DNA of 64,000 bases from Winogradskyella ludwigii (GTDB taxonomy: Bacteria; Bacteroidota; Bacteroidia; Flavobacteriales; Flavobacteriaceae), in the NCBI RefSeq assembly GCF_013403985.1, contig NZ_JABFDF010000003.1, positions 434,001 to 498,000 of the forward strand, read 5' to 3'. The translations under genes and the position numbers were made by a program. The notes beneath the pieces were generated by a model. It searched no databases and was not told the DNA's origin. It was given only the letters and a program-made list of their open reading frames with translations. Below, in pieces: positions 27,526 to 36,499 of this stretch (positions within the stretch are counted from its first letter, which is position 1; each line of letters starts with the position of its first letter).

Positions 27526-27739
27526 CGAGTGCGAACATACTAACACAAACTTTTACTCTAATTATAAAATAGACCTATACAGTTTTCATGTAGACAAACT
27601 CCTCATTTTAATCTATGAATCCAATTGTTAACTTTAATAGTATAAAAACTGCTTTTTGTAGATAAATATTAGCCGTAGGTATATTTCACTTTTTATTAGA
27701 TTAAAACGGTAGTTGATTTGTAGAAATTCTATAAAACAA

Positions 27740-29038
27740 ATGTTTAAATCCTATCTAAAATTATTTTCGGTAATTGTTATTTTAATTGTTGCTATTTCTT
27801 GTTCTGCAGATGCTGAAGAAGATGGGCTTTCAGCCGGAGAAGACTTTACAAATACAGATATTAGAGTGTTATCTATAGATACCTTTTCCGTTAAGTTTTC
27901 TACCATGAAATTCGATTCAATTATAACCTCTGATAGTAATAGGTTATTAATTGGAAAGTATAATGATGATGATATGGGAATTGTAAATTCTTCAGCATAT
28001 CTTCAACTTAGTAGCTCTACGTATTCTATAGATAATGAAGCTATTTTAGATAGTGTTGGTTTAATTTTAGGTTATGATACTTATTATTATAATGATACTA
28101 CTCAAGTATCAACACTTAATGTTCATAGGCTAATAGATAAAATGGAAAGTGATGATTCTTATTTTTACAATACCACAATAACGGCTTACGAAACGACACC
28201 TTTAGTGAGTAAAACATTTATTCCTACTCCAAGTAACGATTCTCTATCCATTACCTTACCATATACGTTTGGAGAAGAATTATTTAATGATATTAGAGAT
28301 AATAACATTACAGATGATGAGTCTTTTTACCAGAAACTAAAAGGTTTAACTATCCAACCAGGAGATAGTGATAATGGGGCAATTATTGGTTATTCCACAA
28401 CAAGTGATAACACGTATTTAAGATTTTATTACACCATACCAGATGAGCTAGAAACTGATGAGTACACTTATGATATTTCTATAAATAGTTATTATAATAA
28501 AACAGAAACAGATGTTACAGGTTTACCTTTAGCACTAATTACAGACCAAGAATACAATTTACTCTCTACTGAAAGCAATGGTATTAGTTACAACCAAGGA
28601 AGTACAGGATATGTTACCAAAATTGAGTTTCCATCCATAAAGAATATCTATGATATTAGCACTGAAGGCACCATACTAGAAGCCACGCTATATATAGAGC
28701 CAAATACAGCTTCGCATTCTGATATACAACCTTTAAGCGAAGAGCTACTGTTATACACCATTGACCAAAACAACGATTTGGCCAGTCAGGTTTCCAATAG
28801 TATAGATGTGGTTACAGGAACACTTTCTAGCGAAGATTCTGAGTTTAATAATATCGTATACAGTATTCCTGTAATAGATTTTATTGATCAAAAATTAACT
28901 GAAAGTCCAGAAACGGAAGATGCACTTATTTTAATTTCAAGCGATTTCAATTCTACAATAAATAAAATAATATTTAATGATAGTGAACGCTCAGATTACA
29001 AAACCAAACTAATAATTACTTATGCTATATATGAATAA
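27740..29038 (+). CDS. DUF4270 family lipoprotein
   Basis: 432 residues from the ATG at 27740, where the signal peptide begins M-F-K-S-Y; it ends in the lipobox V-A-I-S-C. An ATG nine codons earlier is less likely. The segment F-S-V-K-F-S-T ... D-S-I-I-T-S ... G-K-Y-N-D-D near residues 45-75 is the N-terminal pattern of DUF4270, Bacteroidetes lipoproteins of unknown function. The rest is rich in S, T, D and Y with beta character. It overlaps the following barrel gene by 8 bp and is divergent from the Kelch cluster. It is probably surface-exposed or periplasmic on the outer membrane. Confidence 0.82.
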   Translation: MFKSYLKLFSVIVILIVAISCSADAEEDGLSAGEDFTNTDIRVLSIDTFSVKFSTMKFDSIITSDSNRLLIGKYNDDDMGIVNSSAYLQLSSSTYSIDNEAILDSVGLILGYDTYYYNDTTQVSTLNVHRLIDKMESDDSYFYNTTITAYETTPLVSKTFIPTPSNDSLSITLPYTFGEELFNDIRDNNITDDESFYQKLKGLTIQPGDSDNGAIIGYSTTSDNTYLRFYYTIPDELETDEYTYDISINSYYNKTETDVTGLPLALITDQEYNLLSTESNGISYNQGSTGYVTKIEFPSIKNIYDISTEGTILEATLYIEPNTASHSDIQPLSEELLLYTIDQNNDLASQVSNSIDVVTGTLSSEDSEFNNIVYSIPVIDFIDQKLTESPETEDALILISSDFNSTINKIIFNDSERSDYKTKLIITYAIYE

Positions 29039-30266
29039 ATCTAAAAACTTAATTATTTGCGCAATGGCATTTGGGTTATTTGGCTTCTCTCAGTCTAATA
29101 ATCTAACAGGATCACCTTATTCACTTTTTGGGTTAGGTGTAGAAAGTAATTCTGGTACTGGTAGAAATAGTGGAATTGGTAATACGGGGATTTCCCTTGA
29201 TTCAGATTACGGTCTTAACCTCTACAATTCAGCTGCATTTGCATCATTAAGTCCAGATGAATTTATTTTGGACTTTGGTGGAGTATCAGAATTTGTTAAC
29301 TTATCTGGAAATGATATTAGCGAGCAAAAATCAACCTATAATTTCTCTAATATTTCCATCGGTTTTAATAGTGATGGAAAATATGGTATGGGATTAACTC
29401 TAAAACCATCTACAAGTGTAGGTTATTCTTTGGTAGGTTTACAAAGTAATATTGAAGGGGATAATGAGCAATTTACAACTAACATCGAAGGTTCTGGTGG
29501 ATTAAACGAAGCCCGTTTGGATTATGGTCGAAAAATAAATGATAATTTAAATATTGGTATTAAAGCCTCTTATTTATTTGGAAAAATAGAAGAAACGGAA
29601 TCTATTGTAACCACAAGCAGTTACTTAGAAGTTTCTGAAACTAACTATTATAGAGGTGCTCAGTTGGGTTTAGGATTACAATATAACCTTTTAGATAAAC
29701 ATGATTTTGGGTTCACAGTAGATTTCCCAACGGTATTAAATGGAACTAAAGATATTATTATTGGTAAATATTCTAATTCTGCTTATACCTTATTAGAAGA
29801 AACCGTAGATGAAACTATTGACGACTTTTATATTCCTTTAAAATTAGGATTTGGATATAGCACAAGATTTAAAAACTTGCTTTTATCTGCAGATTATAAT
29901 AAAAGTTTTTGGTCTACTACTGACCAATCTGATGCTATTGGAGATTACGTAGATCAAGATATTTATAGTATAGGTGCAGCTTACACTATAGATCGTACAA
30001 GTAAAAAGTTCTGGAAACGTGTAGATTTTAGAATGGGCCTAAACTATAATTCTGGTTATCTAGAAGTAGATGATACCAAAATTGATACTTATACGGCATC
30101 TTTAGGTATGGGTATCCCAATTGGAAGAAGATCTTTATTAAATATTTCATATTCATTAGGTAAAAAAGGAACTACTGAAAGTATCCTTATTCAAGAATAT
30201 GTAAACACACTTAGCATAAATCTATCTTTATCAGATTTATGGTTTCAAAAACGAAAGTTTAACTAA
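29031..30266 (+). CDS. Outer-membrane beta-barrel protein paired with the DUF4270 lipoprotein
   Basis: 411 residues from the ATG at 29031, which gives a typical signal peptide (M-N-K-S-K-N ... F-G-F-S-Q). The mature part starts S-P-Y-S-L-F-G-L-G, a motif common to a group of Bacteroidetes barrel proteins with a FadL-like N terminus (glycine-rich, Y-N-S-A-A-F-A-S-L-S). Regular strands follow to the end. Overlap of 8 bp with the DUF4270 gene means coupled translation, so the two products probably form a lipoprotein-barrel pair. Substrate unknown. Confidence 0.72.
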   Translation: MNKSKNLIICAMAFGLFGFSQSNNLTGSPYSLFGLGVESNSGTGRNSGIGNTGISLDSDYGLNLYNSAAFASLSPDEFILDFGGVSEFVNLSGNDISEQKSTYNFSNISIGFNSDGKYGMGLTLKPSTSVGYSLVGLQSNIEGDNEQFTTNIEGSGGLNEARLDYGRKINDNLNIGIKASYLFGKIEETESIVTTSSYLEVSETNYYRGAQLGLGLQYNLLDKHDFGFTVDFPTVLNGTKDIIIGKYSNSAYTLLEETVDETIDDFYIPLKLGFGYSTRFKNLLLSADYNKSFWSTTDQSDAIGDYVDQDIYSIGAAYTIDRTSKKFWKRVDFRMGLNYNSGYLEVDDTKIDTYTASLGMGIPIGRRSLLNISYSLGKKGTTESILIQEYVNTLSINLSLSDLWFQKRKFN

Positions 30267-30364
30267 AATCGAAGTCTTACCATCTTATAGTAAGTCACAA
30301 TTCCTGAAAAATCCCATCGATAAAAAAATAGCTTTTGTATAGACAAACGCATCAAACGTCTATT

Positions 30365-30399
30365 ACAGTTTAATATAATAGTATATCGTTTCATCTTTG
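30365..30399 (+). promoter_or_regulatory. Promoter region of the MacAB-TolC operon with possible LytTR sites
   Basis: CATCTTTG (30392-30399) is a near match to the Bacteroidetes -7 element. Upstream, ACAGTTTAA (30365) and ATCGTTTCA (30385) lie 20 bp apart on one face and loosely fit the paired GTT-containing sites bound by LytTR regulators. A LytTR regulator is encoded 7 kb downstream. Binding is inferred only. Confidence 0.3.
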
Positions 30400-30400
30400 A

Positions 30401-30420
30401 AGTGTTAAATAAAAAACACT
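30401..30420 (+). other. Inverted repeat at the operon start, just before the TolC-like gene
   Basis: AGTGTT and AACACT flank an 8-bp AT spacer and end 4 bp before the ATG. It lies at or just after the predicted transcription start, so it may be an operator or an mRNA hairpin near the ribosome-binding region. Confidence 0.45.
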
Positions 30421-30424
30421 CAAA

Positions 30425-31753
30425 ATGAAACGATTTTTTTTCATCTTATCCATACTTATCTCACAGATAATATTAGCGCAAGAAGCTCGTTCTGAGTCAT
30501 CAGAGGTTTGGACGTTAAGTGACTGTATTGAATACGCTATAGAAAACAACATTTCTATAAAAGATGCAGCTTTAGATACAGAACAAGCAAATGTAAATTA
30601 TAGTCAATCTAAATCGTCTAGATTACCAGATCTTTATGGTTCAGCTTCGCAGTCCTTTTCAAACGGAAACTCAATTGATCCTATAACTAGTGATTACGTA
30701 ACAGATCAAATTTATAGTACTAACGCTAGTCTTAATAGTACTATGACTTTGTTTAAAGGAAATCAAATCAACAATCAAATAGCTCAAGACGAGTTATTCC
30801 GAAACCAAAGTGTATTTTTAGAAGAAGCTGCTAAAAACAATATTATTGTTAGCATCTTAGAGAACTACTTACAAATTTTATATGCTAAAGAAGGCATTAC
30901 AATCGCTGAAAACAATCTCAATGTTTCAGAGAAAGAAGTAGAACGTGCTAAAGCGAGATTAGATGCTGGAACAATTGCCCTTAGCGATTATACAGAAGCA
31001 CAAAGCCAAGCTGCGACAAATAAATATACCATTATTACAGCAAAGAATACCTACCAACAAAACATTATAACCTTAAAACAATTATTAGAATTAAATCCAA
31101 CTCAAGATATTGAAATTGAAACTTTAGGAAATGATGTTGATTCTATAAATCTCGAGCTAGATAAAATGGCTATTTATAATAAAGCATTAGGCATTCTACC
31201 AGAAGTTAATGCAAGTAACATTGGAGTAGAAGCAAGCAAAAAAGATTTAGATATTGCTAAAGGTGCTTATTTACCAACCCTATCATTAGCTAGTAGTATT
31301 GGTTCTGGATATACAAGTGTAACTGATACTAATTTTTCAGATCAGTTTAATGTCAACTTTAATCAACGTATTTCATTGTCATTAAATATTCCAATTTTTA
31401 ATAAAAACCAGACTAAAGCGGCTGTACAAACAGCACAAATTAATATTGAAAAGGCACAGATTAGTCAACAAACAACTGTAAAAGAAGTTTATAAAAAAGT
31501 TGAAACAGCTTATCAAAATGCTTTATCTACACAAGAACAATTAGTTGCAGCAGAAGCTTCAAAAACAGCAGCAGAACAATCGTACAATTTAGCACAAAAG
31601 AAATACGAATTAGGAGCACTAAGCACAACAGATTTAGTGATTAGCCAAAATACGTATACAAACGCTCAGCAAAATTATTTACAAGCAAAATACTTAAGTG
31701 TTTTATACCACCAATTATTACAATTTTATCAAGGAAACGAAATCAAACTTTAA
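30425..31753 (+). CDS. TolC-family outer-membrane efflux protein
   Basis: 442 residues: signal peptide ending I-L-A-Q, then two repeated helical OEP domains (about 30-220 and 250-440) with the long alanine- and glutamine-rich coiled-coil helices of TolC channels. W-T-L-S-D-C-I-E-Y-A near residue 30 is the usual start of Bacteroidetes members. It is the outer-membrane duct for the MacA/MacB proteins encoded immediately after (12 bp gap), so this operon encodes a complete tripartite system. Confidence 0.93.
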   Translation: MKRFFFILSILISQIILAQEARSESSEVWTLSDCIEYAIENNISIKDAALDTEQANVNYSQSKSSRLPDLYGSASQSFSNGNSIDPITSDYVTDQIYSTNASLNSTMTLFKGNQINNQIAQDELFRNQSVFLEEAAKNNIIVSILENYLQILYAKEGITIAENNLNVSEKEVERAKARLDAGTIALSDYTEAQSQAATNKYTIITAKNTYQQNIITLKQLLELNPTQDIEIETLGNDVDSINLELDKMAIYNKALGILPEVNASNIGVEASKKDLDIAKGAYLPTLSLASSIGSGYTSVTDTNFSDQFNVNFNQRISLSLNIPIFNKNQTKAAVQTAQINIEKAQISQQTTVKEVYKKVETAYQNALSTQEQLVAAEASKTAAEQSYNLAQKKYELGALSTTDLVISQNTYTNAQQNYLQAKYLSVLYHQLLQFYQGNEIKL

Positions 31754-31764
31754 TCAACAGAATC

Positions 31765-32976
31765 ATGAAAAATAAAACGAAAATTATTATAAGTATAGTT
31801 ATAGTCGCAGCACTTGCTATTGCTGGCTTCAGTCTTTTAAAAAGCGATGATACCATCATTATAGAGCCTAGAACTGTTACAGCAAAACAAGCAAATGTAA
31901 CTACAATGGTTACAGCAACCGGAACCATTGAGCCTATAAACCAAGTAGATGTTGGTACACAAGTTTCTGGTGTGGTAGAAAAAGTTCTTGTCGACTATAA
32001 TAGCGTTGTTAAAGAAGGACAACTTATAGCAGAGTTAGATAAAACAAACCTAAAAGCATCACTTACACAAGCGCAAGCGTCTTATGATAATGCTGTAAGT
32101 CAAAAGAATTATACACAAACTATTTACGAAAGACAAAAAACATTGTTTAACAATCAAGTGATTAGCAAATCAGATTTCGATGATGCAGCTTACAGTTTCC
32201 AAACAGCAAAAGGAACGGTTACACAACGTTTATCAGATTTACAATCTGCGAGAACCAATCTTGGTTATGCAAATATATATTCGCCAATAGATGGTGTTGT
32301 ATTATCTAGAGATATAGATGAAGGGCAAACTGTAGCAGCAAGTTATAGTACACCAACTTTATTTACAATTGCTCAAGATTTAAAACAAATGCAAGTGGAA
32401 GCAGATGTTGATGAAGCAGATATAGGACAAGTAAAAGATGGACAACGTGTAGAATTTACAGTAGATGCTTACATCGGTGAAACCTTTGAAGGTGAAGTAA
32501 CACAAGTCAGATTAGATCCAACAGTAACCTCTAATGTAGTTACATACACTGTGGTAATTAAAGCAGATAATGAAGATTTAAAACTAAAACCAGGTTTAAC
32601 AGCAACCATTTCAATTTTTACTTTAGAATTAAATGATGTGTTAACAGCAGAAGCTAAAGCTATCAATTTTACACCAGAACCTGAAACATTAGCGACTTAT
32701 AATGCGCATCATAATTTAGCTGAAACCACAAACATGCCTTCTAAAAATGAGTCGATACTTTGGATATTAGGCAATAACGGTTCTATAGTTCCAAAAACAG
32801 TAACGCTTGGAGCAAGTGATGGTGTTAATGTTCAAGTTTTAAGCGGAATCGTAGAGGGAGATAAATTAGTTTATAGTTTAAAAGGTGTATCTAAATCGGA
32901 AGCATCTGGTACACCAGCAGGAGCAAACGAAAGTCCATTTATGCCACAACGTCCAGGAGGTAACAAGAAAAAATAA
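31765..32976 (+). CDS. MacA-like periplasmic adaptor (HlyD/RND membrane-fusion family)
   Basis: 403 residues: one N-terminal membrane anchor (about 5-25), a split biotinyl-lipoyl domain (G-T-I-E-P-I-N-Q-V-D-V-G-T-Q-V-S-G and the matching Y-S-P-I-D-G-V-V-L half), an alpha-helical hairpin (about 90-160), a beta-barrel domain and a membrane-proximal domain. It couples the inner-membrane MacB-type transporter with the TolC-like channel. The last ~25 residues are a G/P/K-rich tail of unknown role. The ATPase gene follows after 6 bp. Confidence 0.92.
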   Translation: MKNKTKIIISIVIVAALAIAGFSLLKSDDTIIIEPRTVTAKQANVTTMVTATGTIEPINQVDVGTQVSGVVEKVLVDYNSVVKEGQLIAELDKTNLKASLTQAQASYDNAVSQKNYTQTIYERQKTLFNNQVISKSDFDDAAYSFQTAKGTVTQRLSDLQSARTNLGYANIYSPIDGVVLSRDIDEGQTVAASYSTPTLFTIAQDLKQMQVEADVDEADIGQVKDGQRVEFTVDAYIGETFEGEVTQVRLDPTVTSNVVTYTVVIKADNEDLKLKPGLTATISIFTLELNDVLTAEAKAINFTPEPETLATYNAHHNLAETTNMPSKNESILWILGNNGSIVPKTVTLGASDGVNVQVLSGIVEGDKLVYSLKGVSKSEASGTPAGANESPFMPQRPGGNKKK

Positions 32977-32982
32977 AAAACC

Positions 32983-33726
32983 ATGAGTAAAGAAATCATA
33001 AAAATAGAAGATTTAAAACGTGAGTTTACCATGGGAACCGAAACGGTTCATGCGTTACGAGGAATTTCATTCTCAATAAAAGAAGGCGAGTTTGTTACCA
33101 TCATGGGATCTAGTGGATCTGGTAAAAGTACCATGCTTAATATTTTAGGTTGTTTAGACCAACCAACTTCAGGAGTATATGAAATCGATGGCGTTAGTGT
33201 AAAAGATTTAAGTCGTAATCAGCTAGCAACCATAAGAAACGAAAAAATTGGATTCATTTTTCAATCTTATAATTTACTAGCAAGAACATCTGCGCTAGAA
33301 AATGTAGAATTACCACTATTATATAATAGTAAAGTTTCAACAGAAGAACGCAGAGAAAGAGCCATAAAAGCATTAAAAATGGTGGGTTTAGAAGAAAGAA
33401 TGGGACACACACCTTCACAACTTTCAGGCGGACAACAACAAAGAGTTGCTATTGCAAGATCATTAGTTAATAACCCTGTAATGATACTCGCAGATGAAGC
33501 CACTGGAAACTTAGATACGCGAACATCTTACGAAATCATGTCGTTGTTTCAAGAGTTAAACAAAAAGGGAATTACCATTACGTTTGTAACTCACGAGCCA
33601 GATATAGCAACGTTTAGTAACAGAACTATTGTATTAAAAGACGGAGAGATTATGCAAGATTATAAAAATCATAATGTACAATCTGCAACCGATGAATTAG
33701 CCAAATTACCTAAACAAGACGATTAA
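32983..33726 (+). CDS. MacB-type ABC transporter ATP-binding subunit
   Basis: 247 residues with Walker A G-S-S-G-S-G-K-S-T, signature L-S-G-G-Q-Q-Q-R and Walker B L-A-D-E-A-T-G-N-L-D, as in LolD/MacB ATPases. In proteobacterial MacB the ATPase and permease are one polypeptide; here they are separate genes 2 bp apart, as is usual in Bacteroidetes. It powers periplasm-to-outside export of substrates such as peptides, siderophores or antibiotics through the TolC-like protein. Confidence 0.94.
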   Translation: MSKEIIKIEDLKREFTMGTETVHALRGISFSIKEGEFVTIMGSSGSGKSTMLNILGCLDQPTSGVYEIDGVSVKDLSRNQLATIRNEKIGFIFQSYNLLARTSALENVELPLLYNSKVSTEERRERAIKALKMVGLEERMGHTPSQLSGGQQQRVAIARSLVNNPVMILADEATGNLDTRTSYEIMSLFQELNKKGITITFVTHEPDIATFSNRTIVLKDGEIMQDYKNHNVQSATDELAKLPKQDD

Positions 33727-33728
33727 TT

Positions 33729-34949
33729 ATGAGACTATTAAATTTATTTAAAATCGCAACAAAAGCTATCATTCTTAATAAGACAAGAACTCTGTTAACC
33801 ATGTTAGGAATCATTATTGGTGTAGCCTCGGTAATTGCCATGCTAGCTATTGGAGAAGGTTCTAAAGAAAGTATTCGTGAAAGTATTTCTAGTATGGGTT
33901 CTAATATGATTACCATTAGACCAGGTGCAGATACAAGAGGTCCAGCAAGAGGTAGTGGAGGAGATGTACAGACTTTAACGCTTCAAAACTATGAAGTGAT
34001 AAAAGAAAAAGCCACGACGTTAAGTTATATAACACCAGTGGTAAATGGTGGTGGACAAGTAATTAGTGGTTCTAATAACTGGCCAAGTACTATTTATGGT
34101 GTCAACCCAGATTACTTAAAAATTAAAGTAGTCGATCTACAAAGCGGAAGTATGTTTACAGATGCTGAAGTAAAATCGGCTTCTAAAGTGGCTCTTATTG
34201 GTCAAACCGTTGTAGACAATGTGTTTCCTGATGGTCAAGAACCTGTAGGACAAATGATTCGTTTTAATAATATCCCATTTAAAGTGATTGGTGTTTTAGA
34301 AGAAAAAGGAGAAAATACCTTTGGACAAGATCAAGATGATGTGGTTATTGCACCTTACACAACGGTTCAAAAACGAATTCTAGCCATCGATTATTTAAAC
34401 CAAGTAATGGCTTCTGCTATTAGTGAAGATGATGCGCCAGAAGCTGTAACTCAAGTAACAGAAATTCTACGTACAGAACACAAATTGATGGATAGTGAAG
34501 AGGACGATTTTAGTGTACGTTCTATGGAAGAATTGATTTCTACGTTTAGTTCAACTAGCGAGATGTTAACCATTCTATTAGTGGCAGTTGCAAGTATATC
34601 TTTATTGATTGGTGGTATAGGAATTATGAACATAATGTATGTATCTGTAAAAGAAAGAACTAAAGAAATCGGACTGCGTATGGCCGTTGGTGCTAAAGGT
34701 GCAGATATTTTAATGCAGTTCTTAATTGAAGCCATTTTAATCAGTATTACAGGAGGTGTTTTAGGTGTAATTCTAGGCCTTGGAGCAACGGTCTTTATTG
34801 AGCAATTTTTGAATTGGCCTACAAGCGTTGCGTTGTATTCTATAATAATTTCTTTTGCTGTTTGTGCTGTGACGGGTATCTTTTTTGGATGGTATCCTGC
34901 TCGTAAAGCTTCAGCTTTAGATCCTATAACTGCCTTACGTTACGAGTAA
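33729..34949 (+). CDS. MacB-type ABC transporter permease
   Basis: 406 residues with the MacB topology: first helix (about 20-42), large periplasmic MacB-PCD domain (45-270), then three helices near 285-310, 335-360 and 370-390. The N terminus has the K-T-R-T-L-L-T-M-L-G-I-I-I-G segment and the cytoplasmic end the P-A-R-K-A-S-A-L-D-P-I motif, both highly typical. It undergoes mechanotransmission, not classic alternating access. It completes the efflux operon; substrate unknown. Confidence 0.93.
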   Translation: MRLLNLFKIATKAIILNKTRTLLTMLGIIIGVASVIAMLAIGEGSKESIRESISSMGSNMITIRPGADTRGPARGSGGDVQTLTLQNYEVIKEKATTLSYITPVVNGGGQVISGSNNWPSTIYGVNPDYLKIKVVDLQSGSMFTDAEVKSASKVALIGQTVVDNVFPDGQEPVGQMIRFNNIPFKVIGVLEEKGENTFGQDQDDVVIAPYTTVQKRILAIDYLNQVMASAISEDDAPEAVTQVTEILRTEHKLMDSEEDDFSVRSMEELISTFSSTSEMLTILLVAVASISLLIGGIGIMNIMYVSVKERTKEIGLRMAVGAKGADILMQFLIEAILISITGGVLGVILGLGATVFIEQFLNWPTSVALYSIIISFAVCAVTGIFFGWYPARKASALDPITALRYE

Positions 34950-34993
34950 TAAACGCAGGTCCTGAATAAGAAGTACGAATAAATAATTATGAA

Positions 34994-35020
34994 CGATTAG
35001 TTAGAAGCGTTAACTAATTG
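34994..35020. other. Inverted repeat between MacB permease and Lcl lipoprotein genes
   Basis: ATTAGTTA and TAACTAAT are perfect 8-bp arms around GAAGCGT, extendable to 10 bp with a G/T pair. It lies 24 bp before the next ATG. There is no T-run, so I take it as a possible operator or mRNA hairpin and not a terminator. Confidence 0.45.
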
Positions 35021-35043
35021 CATCGAATAATTCATAAAATATA

Positions 35044-36351
35044 ATGAAAACAATAATTTTTAATTTCAAAGCACTCACAATTATAGCTATAACGATGTTT
35101 GTGACGTCTTGTAAAAGTGATAAATCATCCACAATACAAGCCAAATACACACAGCTATCTGACATAAGTAAGCCAAGCTACGTTCAGGTAGCAACAGGAC
35201 AAGTATCTCTTTATGATGAAGATGGAAATATAATCACCGATTTAAAGTCAACTGATTCATTATTTGGTCAAGATGCTAATTACCTAAAAGGTAAGGAAAT
35301 GAAATATCTTAATAACGGAGATGGCACAATTAAAGATCTTAATACTGGATTATTATGGCAAGAAGTCCCTACAACAGAGGGTTTCGATTGGCAAGATGCC
35401 AAAGATTATGCAGAAAATTTAGAATTAGGAGGTTATGACGATTGGAGAATGCCAACATTAAAAGAACTATATTCTATCAGTGATTTCAGTGAAGGCTGGC
35501 CATATTTAGATACAACATACTTCTCACTAGTAAATAATGAGCATGTCGATAAAAGTGAACAATATTGGGCAGATAATCCATACGTTGGTCATACTGAAGA
35601 AGGTGGTTATACAGCTGCTTTTGGAGTCAATCATGCCACAGGGCATATTAAAGCGTATCCTGGAGAGGAGCCTGAAGATAGAGGAGACCGCAAAGGTCCA
35701 CCTCCAGGAAATCAAAAACCTAAGAATCAAGAAGGAGCAAAGCGCGATGAAAATAGACCACCACCTCTAGGAAATGGAGAACGCCCAACAGGAAATCCAA
35801 TGTTAAAACATGTACGAGCTGTTCGTGGTGTTGTTTATGGAACCAATGATTTTGTAGATAATGGAAATGAAACCATCACAGACAAGGCTACAGGCTTAAT
35901 GTGGTCTAAAAATGATAGTCAAAAAGGTTTCGATTGGAAAGAAGCCTTAACCTATGCCGAAGGTTCCGAATTGGCAGGCTATTCAGATTGGCGTTTACCG
36001 AATATCAAAGAATTACAGGGTATTGTGGATTATGATTTTGCACCTGGAGCAAAAGACACATCAAAAGAAGGGCCTGCTATTGATCCAATATTTAAAACTT
36101 CAGAAATCACCAACGAGAATAATGATATGGATTATCCATATTTCTGGTCAAGTACTTCAGCCCGATTTCAAAAAGGAAAACCCTATTATTATGCGTGGTA
36201 TGTGGCATTCGGACGTGCCGTAAACAATGAAGGTTTAGATTTTCATGGGGCAGGAGCAGTACGTTTTGATACCAAACACGAAAATGGACCTGCAAGTGAA
36301 GGAGGAGAACGCTATTATAATTATGTGCGCTTAGTCAGGAATATAGAGTGA
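35044..36351 (+). CDS. Lipoprotein with two DUF1566/Lcl-type domains
   Basis: 435 residues. Signal peptide with lipobox F-V-T-S-C. Two copies of the Lcl C-terminal/DUF1566 fold follow: the first about 95-190 (L-L-W-Q-E, D-W-R-M-P-T-L-K-E-L), the second about 285-433 (L-M-W-S-K, D-W-R-L-P-N-I-K-E-L, final Y-V-R-L-V-R). A proline- and charge-rich linker (about 215-260) separates them. This fold is C-type-lectin-like and in Legionella Lcl binds glycosaminoglycans; here ligand binding at the cell surface is a reasonable guess. It lies between an efflux operon and a two-component system. Confidence 0.85.
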   Translation: MKTIIFNFKALTIIAITMFVTSCKSDKSSTIQAKYTQLSDISKPSYVQVATGQVSLYDEDGNIITDLKSTDSLFGQDANYLKGKEMKYLNNGDGTIKDLNTGLLWQEVPTTEGFDWQDAKDYAENLELGGYDDWRMPTLKELYSISDFSEGWPYLDTTYFSLVNNEHVDKSEQYWADNPYVGHTEEGGYTAAFGVNHATGHIKAYPGEEPEDRGDRKGPPPGNQKPKNQEGAKRDENRPPPLGNGERPTGNPMLKHVRAVRGVVYGTNDFVDNGNETITDKATGLMWSKNDSQKGFDWKEALTYAEGSELAGYSDWRLPNIKELQGIVDYDFAPGAKDTSKEGPAIDPIFKTSEITNENNDMDYPYFWSSTSARFQKGKPYYYAWYVAFGRAVNNEGLDFHGAGAVRFDTKHENGPASEGGERYYNYVRLVRNIE

Positions 36352-36390
36352 GAAATGCTAATTGAATTTAGAATGAAAGCAATAATTTTA

Positions 36391-36420
36391 TTTGAAATTT
36401 TTCAATAAACCTTACTTTTG
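36391..36420 (+). promoter_or_regulatory. Promoter of the second LytS/LytR pair
   Basis: TTTG (36391-36394) and TACTTTTG (36413-36420) are separated by 18 bp, matching both elements of the Bacteroidetes consensus. The predicted leader is about 73 nt. It suggests the kinase/regulator pair has its own promoter in addition to any read-through. Confidence 0.6.
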
Positions 36421-36499
36421 AAACTATTGCTGCCAAAAAATAACGATCACAGATTAAATCAACTTTGTAATAGCTTTTGCTACGATTAAATAAGACCTA

